From DATDFB01 sp036522835 (lineage in GTDB: Bacteria; Acidobacteriota; Thermoanaerobaculia; Gp7-AA8): a stretch of DNA of 64,000 nucleotides. Position numbers and translations under genes: made by a program. The stretch is taken from positions 1-64,000 of the forward strand of contig DATDFB010000228.1 in NCBI GenBank assembly GCA_036522835.1. The letters are read 5' to 3'. Numbering within the stretch: the stretch's first letter is position 1; every line of letters begins with the position of its first letter. The notes under the pieces were generated by a model. The model was given only the letters and a program-made list of their open reading frames with translations. It did no database searches and was not told the origin of the DNA. Shown here piece by piece: positions 15,877 through 23,893 of the stretch.

Positions 15877-16587
15877 TCAGAACCCCACGCTGATTTTCGC
15901 CGCGTAGCTCGTGACCTCGGCGCGCGTGGCCTCGATGACGATCTTCGGCACGAGGAGCGAGAAGCGGACGCCGGCGGTGTAGCGGTTGATGTTGCTCGTG
16001 TCGGTCAGCGTAATCGTGTTCGTCGGCACGATGATCGTGCCGGTGGCGTTTGTCCGCTGGCGTCCGATCGCGCCGTACGGAGTGATCGGGCCGAATCCCT
16101 TGCTGAGGAAGAGCTCCAGGCCGTAGGTCTTGAGCTTGTACGCGTCGACGCCGCTGATCGTGGCGTAGGAGCCGCGCGCGGCGAGCTCCGGCGTCAGCGC
16201 CGAGCCGCGCACGATCGGCACGTCGATGGCGCCGCCGTAGGTTTTGACATCGCTGTTCTGCACTTTCGCGTACGTGCCCGAGACCGTGGCGAAGCCGAAG
16301 CCTTTGCTGGCCACGAGGCGCGGCACGGCCGCGTAGCCGCCGCCGGTCAGGAAGTCGCTGTTCGGCGGAACGGCGTGGCGCCACCACGAGGCGTTCTCGT
16401 CGACCTTCACGAGCGTCGCGGCCACGCCGACGTCGAAGCCGATGAGGCTCGTGGCGCGGGCCGGCTGCACGGGCGTGGCGAAGATGGCCTGCCCCATCGT
16501 GCGCGAGAACTGCGCGAACTCCTCCTGCGTCGTGGCCGGATCGAACTGGATGTCGTTTTGCGCGTAAAGCGGCAGCGCGAAAACCAT
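15877..16587 (-). CDS. outer-membrane beta-barrel-like protein
   Basis: 236 residues from ATG 16587. A short hydrophobic leader (MVFALPLYAQ) is followed by alternating amphipathic strands (GYAAVPRLVASKGFGFATVSG, TYGLELFLSKGFGPITPYGA) and a final KISVGF with the C-terminal Phe typical of outer-membrane barrels. Function unknown. The ATG overlaps the hemW stop as TGATG, but the leader is very short; an in-frame ATG at 16698 inside hemW would give a full signal sequence (LHLAALLMVFALPLYA), so the true start is unresolved. Confidence 0.7.
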   Translation of the reverse strand: MVFALPLYAQNDIQFDPATTQEEFAQFSRTMGQAIFATPVQPARATSLIGFDVGVAATLVKVDENASWWRHAVPPNSDFLTGGGYAAVPRLVASKGFGFATVSGTYAKVQNSDVKTYGGAIDVPIVRGSALTPELAARGSYATISGVDAYKLKTYGLELFLSKGFGPITPYGAIGRQRTNATGTIIVPTNTITLTDTSNINRYTAGVRFSLLVPKIVIEATRAEVTSYAAKISVGF

Positions 16588-17708
16588 CAGAAGAGCTGCG
16601 AGATGTAGTCGTTGCTGAGCAGAAACCCGGCCGGCGTGAAGGCGACGCGCGCTCCGTCGCGCCGCAGCCAGCCATCGTGTAACCCTCGTGCGATCCATTC
16701 GATGCCCTCCTCGCCACACAGGTGCACGACGTCATCGTAGTCGATCCCGGCGCTCTGCCGGAGGCTCAGGAAAATCGCTTCGCGGCGCTGCTCGTCGGGG
16801 CCTAGAACCTCGTCGAGATCCGAGAGGCGGCGGCCGGCGATGTAGCGGCCGATGTCGCGCGTGTTGGCGAAGCGGCGCTCGCCGAGAAACGAGTGCGCGG
16901 CGAGGCCGAAGCCGAAGTAGGGCTGGCGGCGCCAATAGCGGAGGTTGTGGCGGCAGGGGTCGCCGAAGTTGCTGATCTCGTATTGCCGCAGGCCGGCGTT
17001 GGCGAGTGTTTCGACGGCTTCGACGTACAGCGACGCCACGAGATCTTCGTCCGGCAGCGCCGTGCGTCCGTGCTCGACCTGGCGCGCCAGGGCGGTGCCT
17101 TCCTCGAGGTCGAGCATGTAAAGAGAGATGTGGCCGGCGCCGGAGCCGACGGCGAGATCGAGCGTCTCGCGGAATGATGCGGCGGTCTGGTTCGGCAATC
17201 CGAGGATGAGATCGAGCGAGGTGCGGATGCCGCTGGAGACGGCGTCGCCGATGGCGGCGAGGGCGCGCTCGCGCCCGTGCACGCGGCCGAGCGGACGGAG
17301 CTCGGCGTCATGGAACGACTGCACGCCGATGCTCAGGCGATTCACACCGAGGTTGCGCCAGAAGTCGATCGCGCCGGGGTCGACGTCCTCGGGGTTCGCT
17401 TCGAGGGAGAACTCGGGGTCGGGCGCACGCCGTGCGCCCCTACCGGTAGGGGCGCACGGCGTGCGCCCCAGTCGAAACGAGCGGCGCAGGGCGTCGACGA
17501 CCTGCGTCAAATTCGCGCGCGACGTCCGCGACGGCGTGCCGCCGCCGAAGAAGACCGTCTCCGCCTCCTCCCCGCTCGCGCGCTCCTCGATCTCCCGCAC
17601 GAGCGCCGCCGTGTAGGCGTCCTGGAGCTCGATGTTCGTCGAGACGGCGAACGGACAGTACGCGCAGTGCACGCGGCAGAAGGGGAGGTGGATGTAGATG
17701 CCGAACAT
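16587..17708 (-). CDS. hemW: radical SAM heme chaperone HemW
   Basis: 373 residues. Radical-SAM CxxxCxxC is at Cys11/15/18 (FCRVHCAYCPF), with FFGGGTPS near 55, EANPED near 104, SIGVQSFHD and GLPNQT; the HemW C-terminal domain ends LLSNDYISQLF. The family carries heme and inserts it into client proteins (formerly mistaken for HemN). Residues 80-96 (LGRTPCAPTGRGARRAP) are encoded by a 48-bp perfect palindrome that elsewhere is intergenic, inserted as 16 extra codons before the conserved EFSLEANPED. ATG 17708 directly abuts an AATGCAG repeat element with no Shine-Dalgarno sequence. A longer open frame to 19283 is antisense to the HD-GYP gene. Confidence 0.92.
   Translation of the reverse strand: MFGIYIHLPFCRVHCAYCPFAVSTNIELQDAYTAALVREIEERASGEEAETVFFGGGTPSRTSRANLTQVVDALRRSFRLGRTPCAPTGRGARRAPDPEFSLEANPEDVDPGAIDFWRNLGVNRLSIGVQSFHDAELRPLGRVHGRERALAAIGDAVSSGIRTSLDLILGLPNQTAASFRETLDLAVGSGAGHISLYMLDLEEGTALARQVEHGRTALPDEDLVASLYVEAVETLANAGLRQYEISNFGDPCRHNLRYWRRQPYFGFGLAAHSFLGERRFANTRDIGRYIAGRRLSDLDEVLGPDEQRREAIFLSLRQSAGIDYDDVVHLCGEEGIEWIARGLHDGWLRRDGARVAFTPAGFLLSNDYISQLF
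17421..17468. repeat. 48-bp perfect palindrome inside hemW
   Basis: GGGCGCACGCCGTGCGCCCC followed by TACC, then the exact reverse complement of all 24 bases, with no loop. A second copy with a 9-bp spacer is at 29038-29094. Its length is exactly 16 codons and the reading frame is preserved. Confidence 0.95.
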
Positions 17709-17709
17709 C

Positions 17710-17789
17710 GGAATGCAGAATGCCGAATGCAGAATGCAGAATTGCGCCGCTCCCAATTCTGCATTTTGCATTCTGCATTCTGCATTTCC
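17710..17789. repeat. AATGCAG tandem-heptamer foldback element
   Basis: Left arm of AATGCAG/AATGCCG heptamers (17711-17743), right arm of complementary GCATTCT/GCATTTT heptamers (17755-17788). It lies between the divergent hemW and HD-GYP genes and touches the hemW start codon region. Confidence 0.92.
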
Positions 17790-17797
17790 GCGCCCGC

Positions 17798-17803
17798 TAT
17801 AAT
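17798..17803 (+). promoter_or_regulatory. consensus -10 box for HD-GYP gene, leaderless geometry
   Basis: Perfect TATAAT, 7 nt before the ATG at 17811 (CGCCCGA between). Transcription would start at about the A of the start codon. No good -35 is visible because the upstream sequence is the repeat arm. Confidence 0.6.
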
Positions 17804-17810
17804 CGCCCGA

Positions 17811-19547
17811 ATGTCCGACGCATCCCCGGCGCCGGCCCGCCGCGGCCGTCTCCTCTGGACTCTTCTCGGCGCGATGATCGTCGTCGGCCTTTTGCCGCTG
17901 GTGATCTCGCACTACGTCCTCATCGGCATCAACCGCGACTCGCTGGAGACGCTGGAGAAAAAGTACCTGACGCGCTCGGGGGTCAGCATCGCCACCGACG
18001 TGCAGACGACGCTGGCCAGCAACACCCAGCAGCTCGCCAAGATCGCGGCCTCGGTGCGGGCCATGAAGCGCGCGCTGCCGGCGGGCACCGATCCGTTCGC
18101 GTACGCCGCGCAAACGAACATCATCAGCGACTACATCACGCCCGACGGCGAGATTCTCGGATTGCGCATTCTCGACCGCAGCGGCAAAGGCGCCGAGGCC
18201 GTGCCGCCGAAGCTCGACAGCGCCGTCGTGCAGGAGCTCGACCTCGCCCTCGTCGCGGCGGCGCAGGGGCAGCCGTACACCGGCACGTTCCAGTACCTCA
18301 CCGCGCTCAACCAGCCGGTCGTCGTCGTGGCGGTGCCGATCAGCGACGAGAATCAGGTCATCGGCAGCGTGGAGGGGATCATCAGCCTTCGCCGCATCAC
18401 CGAGCGCATTCGCGAAGAAGGGAAAGGCGACGTCACGGCGTTTCTCGTCGACCGCAACGGCAAGGTGCTGATCCACAGCGAGCCGAGCGTCGACGTGCGC
18501 CGCCCGGAGATGGGCGGTTTGAAGATCGTCGCGGATTTCATGAAGGCACCGCAGCGGCTGACGGAGTCGTACGAGGAGACCCGCGACGGGCGGCCGACGA
18601 AGATGCTCGGCACGGTGGCGCCGGTGATCCGTCCGGACTGGGGGGTGGTGGTGGAGAAGCCGGAGCGCAGCGCCTTCGCCTCGGTGGCCAAGATGATCAA
18701 GGCCACGATCTCCTGGAGCTCGCTGGCGCTGGCGCTGGCCATCGCCGCGGCGGTCGTGTTCGCGGCGTGGATCGCCCGGCCGATCCGCGCGCTGGCCGAC
18801 CGGACGCGCGAGGTGGCCGCCGGCAATTACGGGCAGCACGTGGAGGTGAAGGCGAAGAACGAGATCGGCACGCTGGCCGACAACTTCAACGCCATGTCGG
18901 ACGCGATCGGGCAAGCGATCGAGCAGCTCAAGAAGGCGGCGCACGAGAACAATCTCCTCTTCATCAACTCCGTGCGCATGCTCGCCGCGGCCATCGACGC
19001 CAAGGACCCCTACACGCGCGGCCACTCCGAGCGCGTGGCGCGGTATTCGATCGGCATCGCCAAGAATCTCAGTCTCTCCGAAAAGGAGATGCGCAACCTC
19101 CGCATCAGCGCGCTCCTGCACGACGTCGGGAAGATCGGCATCGACGACCGCATCCTCCGCAAACCGGGCGCGCTCAACGACGACGAGTTCGAGGTGATGA
19201 AGCAGCACCCGGTAAAGGGGGCGGCGATCATGAGCGGCGTCGCCCAGCTCATCGACATCATCCCGGGGATGAAGTACCACCACGAGAAGTGGAGCGGCGG
19301 CGGTTATCCCGACAGCCTCGAAGGGGAGCAGATCCCGATGCAGGCGCGCATCGTGGCCATCGCCGACACGTTCGACGCCATGACCACGAACCGGCCGTAC
19401 CAGAAGGCGATGGAGCTCGGGTACGTGGTGGAGAAGATCAAGAGCTTCGCCGGGACGCGCTTCGACCCGCGCGTGGTGGACGCGTTCGTGCAGGCGGTCA
19501 AGCGCGGCGACATCGTGATCGACGAGCAGGTGAGAGGCGCCGCCTAG
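17811..19547 (+). CDS. membrane sensor with HAMP and HD-GYP phosphodiesterase domain
   Basis: 578 residues. A membrane helix at about 15-36, then an extracytoplasmic Cache-like sensor region to about 300, a second membrane helix (LALALAIAAAVVFAAWIA), HAMP with coiled linker, and HD-GYP from about 390. Catalytic elements are intact: GHSERVARYS, LLHDVGKIGIDD and HHEKWSGGGYP. The family hydrolyses cyclic di-GMP; this protein probably couples an external signal to c-di-GMP breakdown, opposing the GGDEF protein at 25270. Followed 1 nt later by a roadblock-domain gene. Confidence 0.92.
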   Translation: MSDASPAPARRGRLLWTLLGAMIVVGLLPLVISHYVLIGINRDSLETLEKKYLTRSGVSIATDVQTTLASNTQQLAKIAASVRAMKRALPAGTDPFAYAAQTNIISDYITPDGEILGLRILDRSGKGAEAVPPKLDSAVVQELDLALVAAAQGQPYTGTFQYLTALNQPVVVVAVPISDENQVIGSVEGIISLRRITERIREEGKGDVTAFLVDRNGKVLIHSEPSVDVRRPEMGGLKIVADFMKAPQRLTESYEETRDGRPTKMLGTVAPVIRPDWGVVVEKPERSAFASVAKMIKATISWSSLALALAIAAAVVFAAWIARPIRALADRTREVAAGNYGQHVEVKAKNEIGTLADNFNAMSDAIGQAIEQLKKAAHENNLLFINSVRMLAAAIDAKDPYTRGHSERVARYSIGIAKNLSLSEKEMRNLRISALLHDVGKIGIDDRILRKPGALNDDEFEVMKQHPVKGAAIMSGVAQLIDIIPGMKYHHEKWSGGGYPDSLEGEQIPMQARIVAIADTFDAMTTNRPYQKAMELGYVVEKIKSFAGTRFDPRVVDAFVQAVKRGDIVIDEQVRGAA

Positions 19548-19548
19548 C

Positions 19549-19914
19549 TTGTTTCAGCAGATCCTTCTCGAGCTTTTGCAGTCGATCGACGGGTCGCTCG
19601 GCGCGCTCTTTCTCGATTGGGAGGGAGAGAGCGTGGAGGCGATCACGGAGCGGCCGTTCGACGCCGACGACCACGACCTCCGCGTCATCGGCGCGTACCA
19701 GGGGATTTTCCGCACGCAACTGCGCAAGCTGTGCGAGTCGATCGACGTCGGGCATCCGATCCGCTTGAAGATGGAGTTCGAGAAGACGACTGTGCTGACG
19801 TGCGATCTCAAGGATGGCTATTACCTCGTGCTCGTGGTCGAGTCCGCGACGAACGAAGGGGTGGCCTGGCGGCAGCTCGAACGCTGCCGGCACAGGCTGC
19901 TGGCCGAAATCTAG
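19549..19914 (+). CDS. roadblock/LC7-like domain protein
   Basis: 121 residues, one domain. The N-terminal QQILLELLQSIDGSLGALFLDWEGESVEAI matches the roadblock/LC7 opening (helix then 'gAlfvd.dG..v'), and the middle strand YYLVLVVE fits. In bacteria such proteins (MglB-like) act on small Ras-like GTPases, but no GTPase gene is in view. Start is TTG at 19549, one base after the HD-GYP stop, so it is probably co-transcribed with that sensor. Confidence 0.68.
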   Translation: MFQQILLELLQSIDGSLGALFLDWEGESVEAITERPFDADDHDLRVIGAYQGIFRTQLRKLCESIDVGHPIRLKMEFEKTTVLTCDLKDGYYLVLVVESATNEGVAWRQLERCRHRLLAEI

Positions 19915-19916
19915 CA

Positions 19917-20351
19917 ATGAAGCGCGGACTCGTTCTCCTCCTGCTCTGCTTCGCGGCGTGCCACCGCGCCACGCCCCCCGCCCGCCCGGCCGCCCCCGGC
20001 ACAGACGAGGTGAGGACGATCGACACGACGCCCCCCCAACCCGCCGCGCTGCAGCCCCCGCCCGTGCTGACGGATGAGGCGCCGCCGCCGAAGAGCACGG
20101 TGGGACAGATGACGATGGATGCCCCTCCCCCGCCCACGCCGCAGGACGAGGCGGTGCGCGCGTCGCTGCCGTTCTCGCCGGCCATCGGTCTCGACCCGGT
20201 GGATGGGCAGAAGATCTCGATCCGCGCCACGACGCCGACGTTCGAGATCAAGGGCCGCGTCTACTACTTCTCGTCCGAGGCGAACAAGCGGACGTTCATG
20301 GCCAACCCCACGCCGTACCTGCACGGAGTGTTCGCGCTGCCGAAGGGGTAG
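19917..20351 (+). CDS. lipoprotein with degenerate YHS domain
   Basis: 144 residues. Lipoprotein signal ending FAAC (Cys15), then a Pro-rich linker of about 70 residues. The C-terminal YHS-like domain reads GLDPVDGQKISIR, then IKGRVYYFSSEANKRTFMAN and PTPYL. YHS domains bind metals through cysteines in 'DPVCGM' and 'FCS'; both cysteines are replaced here (DPVDGQ, YFSS), so metal binding is doubtful. ATG 19917 follows the roadblock stop by 2 nt. The gene ends just before a long palindrome. Confidence 0.72.
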   Translation: MKRGLVLLLLCFAACHRATPPARPAAPGTDEVRTIDTTPPQPAALQPPPVLTDEAPPPKSTVGQMTMDAPPPPTPQDEAVRASLPFSPAIGLDPVDGQKISIRATTPTFEIKGRVYYFSSEANKRTFMANPTPYLHGVFALPKG

Positions 20352-20352
20352 A

Positions 20353-20426
20353 GGGGGTCAGGTCTTCAGTTTCCAGTTTCTTATTTGCAGGCAAATAAGA
20401 AACTGGAAACTGAAGACCTGACCCCC
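20353..20426. repeat. 74-bp near-perfect palindrome (36-bp arms)
   Basis: Arms of 36 bp, beginning GGGGGTCAGGTCTTCAGTTT, are exact complements around a 2-bp centre (AG). The arms contain partial CAGTTTC repeats. It lies between convergent genes: the plus-strand lipoprotein ends 2 nt before it, while the minus-strand debranching enzyme reads into it and takes its stop codon (20381-20383) from within. A bidirectional terminator role is plausible. Confidence 0.95.
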
Positions 20427-22423
20427 GCGCGCAGCACCTCCGCCACGCCCCATGCTTGTGCCGCGCAGCCGCGCGGCGTGTAGGGTGGCTCGGCGTCGAA
20501 GACTTCGCTGATCGTGCCGATGCAGGCGTCGGCGAGGTGTGGTTGGAAGCCGTCGAGGAAGCGGCGCGCGCCGGCGAGGTCTTTGGGGTGCACCTTCAGC
20601 CAGGCGTCGATGAAGGGACCGATGAGCCAGCTCCACACCGTCCCCTGATGATAGGCGGCGTCGCGCGCGCGGAGGTCGCCGTCGTAGGCGGGCTTGTAAT
20701 CGGGATCGCTGCGGGCGAGGGAGCGGAGGCCGACGGGCGTGACGAGCTCACGCTCGACCACCTCCACGATGCGGGCCCAGCGCGCTTCGTCGAGCACGGG
20801 GAAATCGAGCGAGATGGCGAAGATCTGGTTCGGGCGCAGCGACGGGTCGCCCAAGACGTCGTAGAGGTATTGCCCGTCCTCGTACCAGAAGAGCTCATTG
20901 AACGAGCGGCGGCAGCGGTCGGCCAAATCGTCGATGCGGTGCGCGTTCGCTTCGTCGCCTTCCATGAGGAGCAACTGTTCGAGGATGCGCAGCGCGTTGT
21001 AGTAGAGCGCGTTGATCTCCACGGCCTTTCCGCGGCGCGGCGTGACCACCCAACCGTCCACCTTCGCGTCCATCCAGGTGAGCTGGTATCCCTCTTGGCC
21101 TTGCGACAAGAGGCCGTCCGCGGGATCGACGTGAATGTTGAACCTCGTGCCGCGGACGTGGTGGTCGACGATGTCGAGGAGGCGCGGGATCATGGCGCGC
21201 ACGGTCTCGCGGTCCTGCGTGGCGCCGAGGTAGCGCCAGATGGCGTGGAAGAACCACATGGTCGCGTCCGCGGTGTGATACAGCCCGCCGTGCTCCCCCT
21301 CCGGAAAGAGATTCGGAATCAGGCCGTCGCGGATATACGAGGCGAACGTGCGCAGGATGTTGCCGGCCTCGCGATGGCGCCCCGTGACGAGCGTCAGCCC
21401 CTCGAGGCTGATCATCGTGTCGCGGCCCCAGTCGGTGAACCAGTGATAGCCGGCGATGATCGTGCGCGGCTCGTCGCCGGCGGCGCGGACGCGCGCTTCA
21501 TCGGCGACGCGCGTGTGGGGATGGATGATGAATTGGTCGGCGGCGAGGACGAGCTGCTCGTCGCGCTTGGCGATGCCGAGGAGGCGCAGGCGGCGCTCGT
21601 TCTCCGCGTCCCAAATGTCCTCGAACGGCAGCGTACGCACGACGTCCCACGATTCGACCGAGGCGATGAAGCCGGCGTCGTCACCGGGATTGAGCTCGAA
21701 TCGCATCACGCCCGGACTCCAGAGCGCGCCTTCGTGCTCGTAGCCGCGGCTGCGCTCGACGCGATAGAGCACGTGGTCGAACGTCCGCTCGCTCCGCTCG
21801 AGCTGCGCGTTGCGGCCGAAGAGCTTGAGACGGAGCTGCGGATATTTGCCGCAGCCGTCGTCGAGGTCGAATTCGCCGTCGCCGCTTTCGCTGATGCTCC
21901 ATGTTTTCGACACGCTCTCCGTCACGAGCCCCTCGTGCGGACGGAAATGCAGCGACGGGCGGAGCTGCAGCGTCAGTCCGGGAGGCCCTTCGAGGAGGCG
22001 GTAGCAGACGTACGTCGAGTTCTGCACGTGCGGCATGACCATCCGCTTCTCGATGCGGATGCCGTTCTTCGAATAGCGCCACACCGGGAGGCCGCGCTCG
22101 AGCACGAACTCCTCGAGGAAATCGGGCTCCGGCCAGTTGACCTCGCGCTTCCCGTGCTCGTCGGCGCTCAGGCGGAAACAGATGCCGGGGCCGCTCAAGA
22201 CTTCCTCGAGGTGATTGAACATCATGGTGCGGCCGAGCGGCGCGCGCAGCGCGGCGATGAGGATGCCGTGGAAGCGCCGCGACGACACGCCGCCGAGCGT
22301 GCCGGAGGCGTAGCCGCCGAGGGCGTTGGTGATCAGCCACTCGCGCGTGATGAGGTGCTCGGTTGCGTCGCCGCGGTGCCAGCCGGGCTGAACGGGAGTT
22401 GCCGTGGTCTGCTGTGTGGGCAT
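20381..22423 (-). CDS. glycogen debranching enzyme (amylo-alpha-1,6-glucosidase type)
   Basis: 680 residues. The GDE_N domain opens with EWLITNALGGYASGTLGGVS and SRRFHGILIAAL, followed by a C-terminal (alpha/alpha)6 domain with FTDWGRDTMISLEGL, ADATMWFFHAIWRYL and YHQGTVWSWLIGPFIDAW. Family role: removal of alpha-1,6-branch glucose from glycogen in the cytoplasm. The last 14 or so residues (RAGVRSSVSSFLFACK region) are encoded by a palindromic repeat, which also supplies the TAA. The family normally ends near 'AWGVAEVLR', so this tail is probably non-native. No partner glycogen genes are in view. Confidence 0.92.
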   Translation of the reverse strand: MPTQQTTATPVQPGWHRGDATEHLITREWLITNALGGYASGTLGGVSSRRFHGILIAALRAPLGRTMMFNHLEEVLSGPGICFRLSADEHGKREVNWPEPDFLEEFVLERGLPVWRYSKNGIRIEKRMVMPHVQNSTYVCYRLLEGPPGLTLQLRPSLHFRPHEGLVTESVSKTWSISESGDGEFDLDDGCGKYPQLRLKLFGRNAQLERSERTFDHVLYRVERSRGYEHEGALWSPGVMRFELNPGDDAGFIASVESWDVVRTLPFEDIWDAENERRLRLLGIAKRDEQLVLAADQFIIHPHTRVADEARVRAAGDEPRTIIAGYHWFTDWGRDTMISLEGLTLVTGRHREAGNILRTFASYIRDGLIPNLFPEGEHGGLYHTADATMWFFHAIWRYLGATQDRETVRAMIPRLLDIVDHHVRGTRFNIHVDPADGLLSQGQEGYQLTWMDAKVDGWVVTPRRGKAVEINALYYNALRILEQLLLMEGDEANAHRIDDLADRCRRSFNELFWYEDGQYLYDVLGDPSLRPNQIFAISLDFPVLDEARWARIVEVVERELVTPVGLRSLARSDPDYKPAYDGDLRARDAAYHQGTVWSWLIGPFIDAWLKVHPKDLAGARRFLDGFQPHLADACIGTISEVFDAEPPYTPRGCAAQAWGVAEVLRAGVRSSVSSFLFACK

Positions 22424-22461
22424 CAGGCGCGATGCGTGCTGAACTTATGCCTGCGAAAAGG

Positions 22462-22540
22462 GGCGCCGTCCCTCCGACATCGAAATGGGCGTTCGAGTCT
22501 GAAACGCGTCGGGCGAGTTTCTTGGTGGAAGGACGGCGCC
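22462..22540. repeat. inverted repeat upstream of debranching enzyme
   Basis: GGCGCCGTCC at 22462-22471 and its complement GGACGGCGCC at 22531-22540, separated by 59 nt. It lies in the 137-nt gap between the M20 stop and the debranching-enzyme start. No gene is visible in the gap. Confidence 0.5.
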
Positions 22541-22560
22541 GCGTCCGGAGGATAACACCG

Positions 22561-23844
22561 CTACCGTAACAGCTCCATCACCGCGAGCGTCATCGCCTTC
22601 ACGGCCCCGCGCAGCGTCGCCTCCGGCACCGGCGCGAACTGCGACGAGTGCAGCGACGGCAATCGCTGCCCTGACGCGAGGCGCGCCGGATCGACGGCGC
22701 CGACGTTGAGCATCGTCGTCGGGATCTTTCCGCCGAGGCCGAAGCGGCCGAAGTCCTCGCTGACCATGAGCGGGTCGATCTTCATCACGCTCTTCTCCCC
22801 CATTCCCGCCGTCAGCGCCTTCGCCACGCGCTCGGTCAGCGCGGGATCGTTGTACGTGGCGTCGACCGACTCCCCTTTCAGCACTTCGACGACGGGCATG
22901 CGGTCTTTCGGTACGCCGGCCGCCATGGCCACTCCGTTGGCGATGCGCTCGATCGACGCGAGCACGCGCTGGCGCACCTCCGGCTTGTACGTGCGCACGG
23001 TCATGAAGAGCTGCACGTCGTCGGGGATGACGTTGCGTTTCGTGCCGCCGTGGATGGAGCCGACGGTGACGACGGCGGGGTCGAGCGGCGAGTCTTCGCG
23101 GCTGACGATGGTCTGCAGGGCGTTGATGAACTGCGCGGCCATGACCACGGGGTCCTTCGTCGATTGCGGCGACGCGCCGTGCCCGCCGAGGCCGCGGATC
23201 GTGACGTTCACGGAGTCGGCGCTGGCCATGAAGTAGCCGGGGAAGTAGCCGATGACGCCGGCCGGCAGCCCGGCGTGGTCGTGAACGGCGATCGCATAGT
23301 TCGGCGTCCCGAACCGCGAGTACAAGTCATCCTTCAGCATCGCCTCGGCGCCTTTGACGACTTCCTCCGCCGGCTGCCCGACGAGCATCACCGTGCCGTG
23401 CCACTTGCTCTTCGTCTGCGCGAGCACTTTGGCGGTGCCGAGGAGCGTGGTGATGTGGATGTCGTGCCCACACGCGTGCATGACGCCGGCGTTCTTGCTG
23501 GCGTACTCGAGGCCGGTCTGCTCGGTAACGGGGAGAGCGTCCATGTCGCTGCGCACCAGCACCGTCGGGCCGTTGCCGTTCTTCATCACGGCCACGACGC
23601 CGTAGCACGTCGCGTTCGCGTCGTCGTATTTGCCGACCTTCTCGTTCACCGTAAAGCCGAGAGCGCGGAGCTGCGAGGCCAGAAACGCGGAGGTCTTCGC
23701 CTCCTGCATCGACAGCTCGGGCGCGGCGTGGAGCTGCTGATACGTGGCGAGGAGCGACGACATCTCCGCGTCGATGAGCTGATCGATCGACTGCGCGGAG
23801 AGCGGCGCGGCGGCGAGGAGGAGCGCGAGGAGGAGGCGTTTCAT
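22561..23844 (-). CDS. secreted M20 family amidohydrolase
   Basis: 427 residues. Signal peptide MKRLLLALLLAAAPLSAQS, then an M20D-type zinc hydrolase: RSDMDALPV, the metal motif MHACGHDIH near residue 115 and VGQPAEE with the catalytic Glu region. The lid domain follows, then VSEDFGRFG with the last metal ligands. Relatives hydrolyse N-acyl or aryl amino acids or indole-acetyl-amino acids; the substrate here is unknown. ATG 23844 was chosen because the signal peptide begins there. Confidence 0.9.
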   Translation of the reverse strand: MKRLLLALLLAAAPLSAQSIDQLIDAEMSSLLATYQQLHAAPELSMQEAKTSAFLASQLRALGFTVNEKVGKYDDANATCYGVVAVMKNGNGPTVLVRSDMDALPVTEQTGLEYASKNAGVMHACGHDIHITTLLGTAKVLAQTKSKWHGTVMLVGQPAEEVVKGAEAMLKDDLYSRFGTPNYAIAVHDHAGLPAGVIGYFPGYFMASADSVNVTIRGLGGHGASPQSTKDPVVMAAQFINALQTIVSREDSPLDPAVVTVGSIHGGTKRNVIPDDVQLFMTVRTYKPEVRQRVLASIERIANGVAMAAGVPKDRMPVVEVLKGESVDATYNDPALTERVAKALTAGMGEKSVMKIDPLMVSEDFGRFGLGGKIPTTMLNVGAVDPARLASGQRLPSLHSSQFAPVPEATLRGAVKAMTLAVMELLR

Positions 23845-23893
23845 GGCGGCGCGAAGCTTAGCAGGCTGCCGCGCCGCCATGACCCGCGTGAGA

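Noticed and set aside
17709..19283. N-terminal extension of HemW (525 extra codons)
   Set aside because: Antisense to the HD-GYP gene; the radical-SAM N-terminus MFGIYIHLPFC is family-like at 17708.
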